Source: Parachlorella kessleri (Eukaryota; Chlorophyta; Trebouxiophyceae; Chlorellales; Chlorellaceae). From it: a stretch of DNA of 10,719 nucleotides. Where the stretch lies: the NCBI GenBank assembly GCA_001598975.1, contig BBXU01000907.1:1-10719 (forward strand), read 5' to 3'. The position numbers were made by a program, and so were the translations under genes. The stretch's first letter is position 1; every line of letters begins with the position of its first letter. Of the stretch, positions 1 through 8,000 are shown one piece after another. The notes below the pieces were generated by a model. That model saw only the letters and a list, made by a program, of their open reading frames with translations. It did no database searches and was not told the origin of the DNA.

Positions 1-23
1 TGTGTGTGTGTGTGTGTGTGTGT
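1..23. repeat. (TG)n microsatellite
   Basis: Eleven uninterrupted TG dinucleotides plus a trailing T open the window. It probably lies in an intron of the gene whose last exons follow. The tract may extend left of the window. Confidence 0.95.
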
Positions 24-73
24 TGGGGAGGTGGGGGCGGGGGGGCGGGGCGGGCGGGGCGGGGCGGGAGGCA
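24..73 (+). repeat. G-rich tract with G-quadruplex potential
   Basis: At least seven runs of three or more G are separated by one or two bases (GGGCGGGG-type spacing), directly after the TG repeat. The pattern meets the usual criterion for intramolecular G-quadruplex formation on the plus (sense) strand. Whether it folds or matters is not visible here. Confidence 0.7.
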
Positions 74-377
74 GAACCCCCTAGTAGATCAAGGGTGGCT
101 CGCTTCCGCTATGCTGTAACTCTCCCTAACACCTAGAGCTTGCGCACCTGTTGCAACCACCCTGGAACGCACCCTGAGGCCTCACCCCGGCACGCCACAC
201 CACACTATGGAGACTTTGGCTGAGGTGGTCCATGTGCTAGACCAGCACTTGTAACAACTTGGTCGGCTGTGTTCATATATGTCCATGTCTGCTCAAAAAC
301 ATGCAGGACTTCCCCTCACTTTCTGCATCACAGAATCTCGCGATGCATCTCTCACGACCTGACGTGCTGTTGTGCAG
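74..377 (+). other. Probable intron sequence of gene 1 (no gene seen)
   Basis: This stretch has lower GC than the exons, stops in all frames over short distances, and no exon I can support. It ends in TGTTGTGCAG, a good 3' splice site at 377. I interpret it, with the repeats to its left, as the 3' part of an intron of the gene entering from the left edge. Confidence 0.4.
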
Positions 378-1065
378 CTTGGAGGGACCCCGAGCAATCG
401 ACTCCGGCAGTGGTGGCTGGGCAGCCTTTGGTTTCTCGTTCACAACGTGAGTTGCTGGGCAAGCCCTGCAGTGTGTCTGCCACAACCACAGCTCCGACCC
501 CCGCACGCTGCTTGCCCCTACCCTAGCAGACGTTCTACGTTATCTTGAACTAAGCTCGGGCCCAGGAATGTCTCCTCCCAGTGACGCCGCTTGTGTGAGC
601 CAATGGAGCTGCCAGGGGTTGCCATGTCCTCACGCCTGCCCCGGAAGCCCATGCAGCCGCTCGCGTGCGCCCTGTCACAACCCCTGACGACAGGCTCCCC
701 AGCTCCGCAGGCTGGTAGCGATGGCCTGCGTAGCAGCACTGGTGGGCGGCGCGGCCGCGTACTACTACCGCCGGGGCGGCGCCGCGCCGGCCGGCCCCCG
801 CATAGTGCAGCTGGGCAGCCTGCCCGGCGGCGCGGCGGCCACCACCAAGTACGTGCCGCTCGTCCAGGAGCAGGGCGCGGGCAGCGGCGGCTTTGGCAGC
901 AGCGGCAGCACGCCGGGCGGCGCGCTGCGGTCGCCGGAGCGCACTTCGTCAGGCGGCGGCATGAAGCTGGGAGCGCAGCGGCTGGGCTCTCCCCGGCCCC
1001 CAAGGGCCAACCAGGGCAGCGGCCCCGCCGCCAAGCGCTCCGACTCTTGGAGCAGCAATTGGTAG
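378..1065 (+). CDS. 3' end of a membrane-protein gene (partial, two exons)
   Basis: Proposed coding exons are 378-446 and 711-1065, joined over a 264-base intron (GTGAGT donor at 447, CCGCAG acceptor ending at 710). The left exon ends two bases into a codon and the right exon supplies the third, so the frame runs through the junction. The joined product reads a short Gly/Ser/aromatic stretch, then a hydrophobic segment from Leu-Val-Ala-Met to Ala-Ala-Ala of about 17 residues, then Tyr-Tyr-Tyr-Arg-Arg. That is one membrane helix followed by a positive stop-transfer cluster. A Gly/Ser/Pro/Arg-rich tail of about 95 residues ends at TAG 1063-1065. This fits the C-terminus of a single-pass membrane protein whose large N-terminal part lies left of the window. 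The alternative is a small independent protein starting at ATG 721. The left exon boundary is less certain than the right. I recognise no family. Confidence 0.55.
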
Positions 1066-1427
1066 TGCGCGGACAAATGCATCAGTTGTTGATCGTGGCA
1101 GGTGGTGTGGACTTGCAGTTTGGTTGACCTGGCTCTGGCGGCATGCAAGGGTGCTGTGTGGGTAGTGTGGTTGGTGGCCCGGATACTACAGTACTACTAC
1201 AAAGGCTGCCTGGTACTGTGGTAGAAATGCCGTATGTCATCAGCTGTCTATGTCCTGGGCGGGCTAGGCGTGGCCTACCAGGAGGGTGTTGAAACAGTGG
1301 GCATGCATGAGCAGCCAGCATGGCCCATTGCAACTTGGCTATTTCAGTCAGCTGTGATTTTAAGATGGAAATGCAAATGACAGGATGGGATCAGACAGCT
1401 GGGACTTTGTAAAACACGGTTGGGGCA
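1066..1427 (+). other. Probable 3' UTR of gene 1
   Basis: No open frame of interest follows the stop at 1065. The first TGTAA on the plus strand after the stop is at 1408-1412, so cleavage is expected roughly 10-20 bases beyond it. The resulting 3' UTR of about 360 bases is a normal length for chlorophyte genes. Confidence 0.5.
1408..1412 (+). promoter_or_regulatory. TGTAA polyadenylation signal, gene 1
   Basis: TGTAA is the known chlorophyte nuclear polyadenylation signal. This is its first occurrence on the coding strand after the TAG at 1065. A five-base motif can occur by chance, so the call rests on position. Confidence 0.5.
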
Positions 1428-1894
1428 CACCCAGTCCCCCCAAACCGCCATGAACACTGCCAATGCAGTCTGTTCCTTGATATCTTTTGTCTTGCCAGCC
1501 GCACCGCGCGCCTGACCTGAAAGCCCACTCCTATCGGCCTGACGGTTGTCCAATCTTTGTTCAGCCCCACGATAGGGCTACTGCATCTCAATGGCTGAAT
1601 ACGATTGTCTAAATAACCACCCAGCCCTGTCAGTACAGTTCGCCTCTCACTCTCGGATCGCACGGCCTGCCATCCTTACTAATCACATCCGGGAAAGACC
1701 ACACCTTGCATCTGAAGCTGTCTGGTTCATGCCTGTCTATTCTCTGAACGCAATACCTGGCTCAGATAACGAACCACACCATACATAGCTCTGGTCGAGC
1801 CAGGGCCGGGGATGTTCAATAGGGAATAGCTGCAGGGCCAAATAGGAAGACATCGATGGTCTGCAGAAGGACCAACATGGTCCATCAAGCGAAC
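1428..1894. other. Intergenic region between two convergent genes
   Basis: About 470 bases lie between the inferred 3' ends of gene 1 (plus) and gene 2 (minus). Both strands show only short open frames with no splice-phase support, and I see no RNA gene or repeat. Confidence 0.45.
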
Positions 1895-2309
1895 TATGCA
1901 GGGACTCCAATTTACACGGCCAGCATGGAAAGCCAGCCATAATCAGATATCCCGCTATGCTCGACATTCAGAAGCCGTACTGTCCCAGGCCACAGCCCTG
2001 CAATTGCTAGCCTTCATAGCTTGCCTAGGTGCTGTCCTCGGAGAAGACAGAGCCAAAGGCATAGTATTTATTGATGGATGAAACCTGCGTGGCACAGGTG
2101 CAGCGGACGTTACTAGAATGCCCTCTGGACAGTGAGAGCCAAGGGGCGTCGATTGCAAGCACACTTAATGGAGCCCTAGTGACAAAGGCCTCACTGCAGA
2201 ATCCCGCCACACCATAATTGGCAGTCTTGCGCCACTGAGTTCCGCAGGTGCCTGCACAGCAGCCACCTAAACCCTGCTGTCACAGGCGCCCATCTCATAC
2301 ATGATCCCC
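1895..2309 (-). other. Probable 3' UTR of gene 2
   Basis: This runs from the stop codon of the minus-strand gene to about 17 bases past the first minus-strand TGTAA (plus-strand TTACA at 1912-1916). I see no convincing further exon, although a GTGAGG at 2336-2331, inside the last codons, could act as an alternative donor into this region. Confidence 0.45.
1912..1916 (-). promoter_or_regulatory. TGTAA polyadenylation signal, gene 2
   Basis: The plus strand reads TTACA, so the minus strand reads TGTAA. It is the first occurrence downstream of the gene 2 stop at 2310, giving a 3' UTR of about 415 bases. No other copy lies between. Confidence 0.5.
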
Positions 2310-3940
2310 TCACTTTGCAAACCCCTCCCCCCTCACCAGCATCTGGCAGAAATCCTTGATAGCAGACCGCGCCAGGTCGGTCACCGGCCGCTCATCAACT
2401 TTCCTGTGGACCAGTGAGTAGGAGCAGGACTTGATTTAACCAAAAGGGTTAAATAGGAGCAGGACTCGCTCTAAAACAAAGCCTCCACCTTCACTGGCTG
2501 CGAGGATGTGGTACGACGTTTGGGGCAGTAAAAGCACAGCACCCAAAACGACAAGGATTTGGCATCAGGGTGTGAAAAACGTGGGGCAGAACCATGACAA
2601 GAACGAAGGAGCAGGGTTTAGCCGGCTGCACCAGACACCACATGTGCTTTCACCAGCCTGCTGGTTATCTCACCGGATCTCAAAGTGCTTGCCGACCACC
2701 TCCTCCGCATTGCCTTCCAGCGAGGGAAATCCATCTGCAAACACTTGAGGGTTGCACGCTGGTGTGCGGCACCCAAGCAAGGACGACACCAGCAGCTAGC
2801 AGCACGAGCCAGCTGGTCAGACAGGTGGCCAAGGCACAGGCAAGCACATGAAGTCCTGACACTGGCCAGAGGGCAGAAAAGCCCTCTCTAAGCCAGAGGG
2901 CAGTACTTTCGCAAGCAAACCCAAGCGGCCCTGCCAGGGCAGGAGTTGCAAGCAGCCATCTATAAGTGCCTGATAATTCTCATTAATCCACATGCAGAGC
3001 TGATCATAGTCTTGGGAAGGAGTAACAGTTGAGCATGACAGGGCGACAGCTAACCGCTCTACATACCTGCGCCCTTGCCAACCCACTCGTGCTTCAGGGC
3101 AATCTGGTCATCAAAGGCCACCCGCACGTCATTAGCACTCACGCCATCCTTCAGAAAGGACACGTCAAAACCCCACAGCAGCCCTTCCCTGTAAAAAGGA
3201 ACCACCTGCAAGTCACACAGGCAGGCTGCCCAATTGATCAAATGCCAGCCTGCTACCCTTACCAACGTGACACCATATGCAATAAGTTCTTGCTAAACAG
3301 CTTTCCATGGACAGCATAACCAGCCAAGCTTGGGCAGACGAACTTCTACAAGGTGATGTGAATTAGTCACGCAATACGCGCTGGTGGAATCAACAATGCT
3401 GGAGGAAAGGACAGGTGTTGCACAACTGAGGTGCCCAAGGGAGTCTCAGCCGAGGAATACCTTGCAGGGCATGCCCAGGTTGGCCACGCCATTCTCCTGC
3501 ACCTCGATAATCGCCCACCGCACCAGCTGATCCATCAAGTCAGAACGCGGGATGAAGGCAGGGATCTCAGTCCTGGTGATGAGCTTGCCCACCTGCCAAG
3601 GACCAACGGAGTGGGAACAAAAACTAGCAAGCTTGGCTTGGCTGCAGGCCAGGCCCGCCAAAGGCCACAAGGCCGAGTCGAGGCCGCAGATAAACCGGAA
3701 CCAAACGGCCAGGCTGCTCAGCAGTAGGCAGAATATCCTGGCATGTTGCTGTGGCCACGATGGTACCTCTGTGGTGGACTGGCACAGCACGACTGCGGCT
3801 CCTCGCATCATGTTAGTTTTTCCAGCGAAGCTGCGGCGCTGCTTAGGTGTACAGGACTGCTTCTGCCTCTGCCCAAGGCCATGACGATAGGCCTGCCGGC
3901 ACTGAGCAAGGCCCACTTGCTGCATGGTCACACAAAACAT
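2310..3940 (-). CDS. Organelle-targeted conserved protein of unknown function, 199 aa, five exons
   Basis: The exons on the minus strand are 3940-3767, 3592-3461, 3205-3067, 2734-2674 and 2403-2310 (stop TGA). All four introns (174, 255, 332 and 270 bases) are GT-AG and every junction keeps frame, including two codons split by introns. ATG 3940 is the first after an in-frame TAG at 3952-3950; a second in-frame ATG lies at 3925. Residues 1-58 are rich in Arg, Lys, Gln and Ser with no acidic residue before Glu58, as in a chloroplast or mitochondrial transit peptide. Residues about 59-191 form a compact alpha/beta-looking domain. Notable motifs are EIPAFIPRSDLMDQL with RWAIIE in exon 2, LLWGFDVSFLKDG in exon 3, and HEWVGKGADGFPSLEGN across the exon 3-4 junction. 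I have an unverified impression of a green-lineage plastid family of the DUF7148 kind. No catalytic residues are recognisable. It is transcribed divergently from the repeat-protein gene. Confidence 0.8.
2419..2466. repeat. Palindrome flanked by a 13-bp direct repeat (gene 2 intron 4)
   Basis: ATTTAACC (2434-2441) and GGTTAAAT (2447-2454) are perfect complements separated by five bases. The 13-mer TAGGAGCAGGACT occurs at 2419-2431 and 2454-2466, exactly flanking the palindrome. The whole 48-base structure sits just upstream, on the minus strand, of the acceptor used at 2404. Confidence 0.85.
2865..2903. repeat. 12-bp direct repeat with internal hairpin (gene 2 intron 3)
   Basis: GCCAGAGGGCAG occurs at 2865-2876 and 2892-2903. 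Between them GCCCTCT (2881-2887) pairs with AGAGGGC (2868-2874) of the first copy and also matches the second copy. Two alternative short hairpins are therefore possible. It lies inside intron 3 of the minus-strand gene. Confidence 0.8.
3767..3940 (-). other. Exon 1 of gene 2: transit peptide
   Basis: Codes for 58 residues with many Arg/Lys/Gln/Ser and Cys, an Arg-Arg-Ser-Phe-Ala-Gly stretch, and an Ala-Ala-Val-Val segment near the end. The exon ends in GAG before the donor GTACCA, in phase 0. Both candidate starts (3940, 3925) have A at -3. The basic, acid-poor composition followed by a different-looking domain in exon 2 is typical of an imported organelle protein. Plastid versus mitochondrion cannot be decided by eye. 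Confidence 0.65.
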
Positions 3941-4903
3941 GGTCTCTGTCTACGGAAATGTAGTGGCTCGCCACACAGAGATTGCCAGAAGAGAAGCAAG
4001 CGTCCCGTTCGTGACTACCTTTGTCACGTAACCCCGCTTTTCTTTGGGCTTGCCCGTTCCCTTCCGTTCCTAAGCATCATTGCTTGTGATATTTTTCCTG
4101 CCGTCTCTCTCAATACTATAGCAAATTGAATTCCTCCTTGGCGTTGCCCAGCCCCTTGTAAACGCAGCCAGCTGCTGTCTGTTTTCCATGGCGGTCCGTC
4201 AGTATCAATTACTTTGTCAGACCTATGACTAGGTGAGGAGATCTCGACCTTGAAGCAGCAGCTTTCTTCTCGGAAGCATGCCGCACTTGCTACACAAGAG
4301 ATAGCCTTCTTATCCCGGGCAATGTCCTTGGTTGGAGGCGCCCGTCTATTCCTGACAGGGGTACTGGAAGGCTTCCTTGTGACAACAACGCATAACTTTA
4401 CAAGGTCCACCCTTCCTTGCCATGTAGTCTACCACTCATCCCAGGCAGACTACCAGCAGCCAGCTTAGCCAGGACTCAGGCTGGGACTGTCAATGCCTGC
4501 GTTGACAATCGTACAGCCACCAGCAGGCATCCTATATTTTCATCACTGCAAGCCCAGGTGGGTGTATTCTGGGGGAACCTCATGTAGCTAGCGAAATGCT
4601 TCTGCTGTAGTGAGGAATGAGGCATGTGACCTACAGGCTGAGCACCAACCCTCGGTGTGTGCAGATTGTTCATATTGAGCTGCTGGCATAATGATGGGGG
4701 CTGCCGCAAGCGGGGCGGTAGCCTCAGGCTGTTGAGTGCGTGGGCTGCGCAAGGCAGGCCATGTCAAAGGGCTGCGAGCCTTCGAGCAAGTCAAACAGTT
4801 CAGGTGTGGCCTCGGGCGTTATTGAGTGTGGCAGCGTTAATGCACATTGCAGCAGACTTGCCGCAGGGTATTTTGGCGGCACTTGGTGCGACGCTTTTCA
4901 GAT
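3941..4903. promoter_or_regulatory. Shared upstream region of two divergent genes
   Basis: Gene 2 starts leftward at 3940 and the modelled gene 3 starts rightward at 4904, so this roughly 960-base region must hold both promoters and 5' UTRs. I see no clear TATA box or other core element. GC is lower than in the exons. Non-ATG open frames here (minus 4410-4024, plus 4250-4468) lack splice-phase support. An extra 5' exon of gene 3 may lie in 4657-4803, where all three plus frames are unusually open. Confidence 0.45.
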
Positions 4904-5068
4904 ATGGTGTTGCGACCACAAGCTGCCTCAGGGTTTTTATTATGGATGCCACGTTCACTGTGGTGCATATCAGCCGTGGTCTTGCTACCTCAAGTTGGCC
5001 GTTTCAAGCTCTTGCAGGCCAGGGCTGTTGCCGTCCAAGAGCAGGAGCAGCAGCTTCCTCTCACAATG
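4904..5068 (+). other. Targeting-like N-terminal segment of the repeat protein
   Basis: From ATG 4904 the frame gives about 45 residues with Arg, Trp, Leu, Ser and Ala, including MPRSLWCISAVVLLPQ, then a Gln/Glu-rich linker (residues 46-54) before Met55. An in-frame TAA at 4838-4840 closes the frame upstream. The composition suggests import into chloroplast or mitochondrion. A TTGCAG acceptor at 5012-5017 in phase 0 means the segment could instead be partly intron, in which case the true N-terminus lies further left. Confidence 0.4.
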
Positions 5069-8000
5069 CACCCTAATGAGGCATGGGGCTGGAATGATCC
5101 AAACATGCTGGAAAGGGCCAGCCGGCAGCAGCTACATCTAATCCTCAGCCAGCTGCAAGCGGATGGGGAGATCTCAACAAAGCAGGTGCGGAACGCTGTT
5201 CACCGAGAGGCCGCAATTTGGTTGCCCAACTACAAGTTGGCAAGGCTGGAGCTACTTAAAAAGAGGTGATCGTTTTAGGCCTTAGTTATTGCTTTTGTTG
5301 TGACCTGTGGGACCGCTGGCTTTGTCCAATGTCAATTAGCTGGCCCCCTGGCTGAGGGTCAGTGCTGCTGGGTGCGTGTGCGTCGCTTAAAAAACCTGAA
5401 GCCGGAGTCCTGGCTTTTGTATGCAGGTGGCACTGGCAAGTGATTTGGCAGCAGACTTGCAGCTTGTGCGGTTGGCTCCAGACCTGGTGGCCGCTGCCCT
5501 GCTAGTGGTCCTAGCCCGCGCTGAAGGCCGCAGCATGCCGCTGAGCGCTGCCTGCCGTGCAGTGCATGGCGCATGTGGCTCCGGCCGGTACTCGGAGATG
5601 CTCTGCACCTTGGTACGGCAGCTGGAAGAGACCTGGCAGGTGAGCTCAGCTCCACAACCTGCCGCGCCCTGAGTGGCGGAGGTGCTTGACTGTGGACGAA
5701 CTGACCCTACAACTGCACCTCCTTCAAAGGATGGCCTAGCTGATCATCGAGACAGAATTAAGAAGAGTCAGAGGTGAGGTGTCCTACGACTGGCCCTAGT
5801 GTGACTCACCGCAGGCTAGCTCCAGGTGGCAACAGCTGCTGGGCCCGGCCGTGAGCTCCCACACTCTGGTGGTCCAACAAGTGCAGCTCCTCTTGCAGCA
5901 GCTGGCGATCGTGGGGCCGCCGGAAGTGGCAGCATGCGCACCCACAGCCGCTACAGCGGCGGCGGCCCTCGCACCTGACAGGGAGGCGGCCGGGAACCTT
6001 GCCGGAGGCTTGCTGCTGCTTGCCAGCCGCAGCCTGGCAGCACAAGGGCAGCGCCAGCTGTCGTGCAGTGCTGTTGCTCAGGCCATCCAGGCGGCCGGCT
6101 GCGAAGCCAGTACCACTGGGGTTGGAACCGCTGCAAGGCGGCTGGAGCCTGTCTTGCACACGCTGGGGCTTCTGAGCCCTAGCACGTCTGAGGACCCTGT
6201 AGCACTGCGCCATAAGCAGCTTGAAAGGCTGTTTGCGCAGCTCTCTGCCCAGGGACAGGTTTTGCCAGCTGATGTGCCGGTGCTGCTACGCCTGGCAGCT
6301 GCCATGCCCAAGAGCAGCTGGCCTGCCGGAGCCACAGCTGCAGCTCTGCTGGTGGTGCTGGGGCGGGCTCATGGCACAACCGTTGGGCAGGGCGCGGCAG
6401 TGGCGGTAGTGCGGGGGGCAGGTGGCCAGATACGCAGTGGCATCTCTTTTCATGTGAAGCTGCTGACTCAGCATTGGGAGGTGAGCATGCAGAGGGCTGC
6501 ATGTCACTCTAGCCCTTGCATCCTTCTCAAAGCCTCCGGTATGTCCCTAGGTCATTAGCAGCAGCCTGAATGTGTGTATCCTACTGTAGACTGACGTGCC
6601 GGCCGTGAAGGGCTTCTTTGTGACACCTTGCTGAGTGTCACCTTCTGCTGCTGCAGGCCAACACTGAGTGGCAGTCCGTGCTGGGTCCCGCCAAGGACGC
6701 TTCAGCGCTGGCTCGGGAGCGCCTGGCGGCACTGGTGCAGCGCGTGTCAGACCAGGGGGCCTTGCAGCCTGAGCGACTGGCACTTGCTCTGGAAATGGCA
6801 GCCAGCATGCCGCCAGCGGTGCTGGGGCAGCCACATCTTGTGGGCGGGCTTGCCGGCGCGCTGCTGGTCCTGCTGGCGGCCACGCATGGCGAGAGGCTGG
6901 CGAAGAAGCGAGCAGAGACGCTCATACATGCTGCTGGGGGCGAGGCTAGCACGTCTGGCATCACCCACAACCTGGAGCGCCTGCAGGAGCACTGGCAGGT
7001 GGGAGGCACGTCACAGCCAGCCGCTGACAGTGGTCACGATCATCCCTTGTCGACCAGATTAGAGCCTGCACAGAGGTGTATTAGTTAAGGTCTGCCTGTT
7101 GCAGGGGAGGCCTAGGCTCCCGGCATCCTTATCAACCTGTCGGCATGTTAGCATGGTGGGGTACTGCGCTCCTAAGGGCATTTTTGCAAAAGGCCTGGCA
7201 GCTGACAAGCCCAAGTTCAGTACAGGGGATATCGCCAAAGTACCATATGCATTCCCTTGCATACGTGGAGCGGTTTCTGCTGCTCTGTGCCCCTGCAGAT
7301 CAGTAGAAGTTGGCGTGCAGCCTTCGGCGAAGCACCAGAGGTGGCCGCATGGCACAGCCGCCCTGCGCCGCTGCAGGAAATCCTGCTGCGCCTCCAAGAG
7401 GCAGGCCACATCCAGCCTGCCCTGGCCCCTGCAATCGACCACCTGGCTGGCAGGCTGCTGCTGCGCCCAGCTGCCCATGGGAACTTTGTCGCAGCGGTGC
7501 TAGTGGCGGCGGCTGATGCTGCGTGCGTGCAGCAAGCGGTGCTGCCAGGGGTATCAGCAAAGCAGCAGCAGCAGCGGCACCTGACCATCCGGCAAGCGGT
7601 GGCTGCAGTGAAGGCGGCTGGCGGCAGCGCTTCCCTGGGCCGCACAGGAGCCATGCTGCGCAGGCTGCTGGCCGGCTGGCAGGTAGGTATTGACGGCCTC
7701 TGGCTGAGAGGATGGTGTGCAGGCTGCTCAAACAGCAATTTTGGTGTTATAGGACTCCTTGGCATGCGCTGCTGCCCCTATGCTTGACTATGCGGCCTAC
7801 ACGCCTGCGGGTCAGCTGGCATTGGAATTGGCCTGGCAACCTGCCCCATGCACCACATCTAGCACGTAGGTGTCCTCCTTGCAGGCGGGTGATACTGGCC
7901 ACCAAGCTGTCCTGGGAAGATATGAAGTGCCTGGCGGGAGCGACTCCCTCCCTCAGCTGGAGCAGGCCCTCAAGGAGCTTTGCTTTGCCGGCGTGGTGCC

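Noticed and set aside
518..1003. 161-codon open frame on the minus strand opposite gene 1's last exon
   Set aside because: It is the mirror of a very GC-rich plus-strand exon; its Arg/Ala/Pro-rich composition is what a GC shadow gives, and the plus frame has splice-phase support.
4024..4410. 128-codon minus-strand open frame upstream of gene 2
   Set aside because: It opens at GTG rather than ATG and no junction joins it to gene 2, which has its own ATG after an in-frame stop. It may overlap the 5' UTR.
4424..4453. 7-bp inverted repeat GTAGTCT/AGACTAC and a 6-bp one at 4488-4507 (TGTCAA/TTGACA)
   Set aside because: Short arms are expected by chance in a window of this size and nothing else supports a site.
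7555..7578. CAG-rich run as an independent microsatellite
   Set aside because: It is only about four repeats and is in-frame coding sequence for Gln in unit 5.
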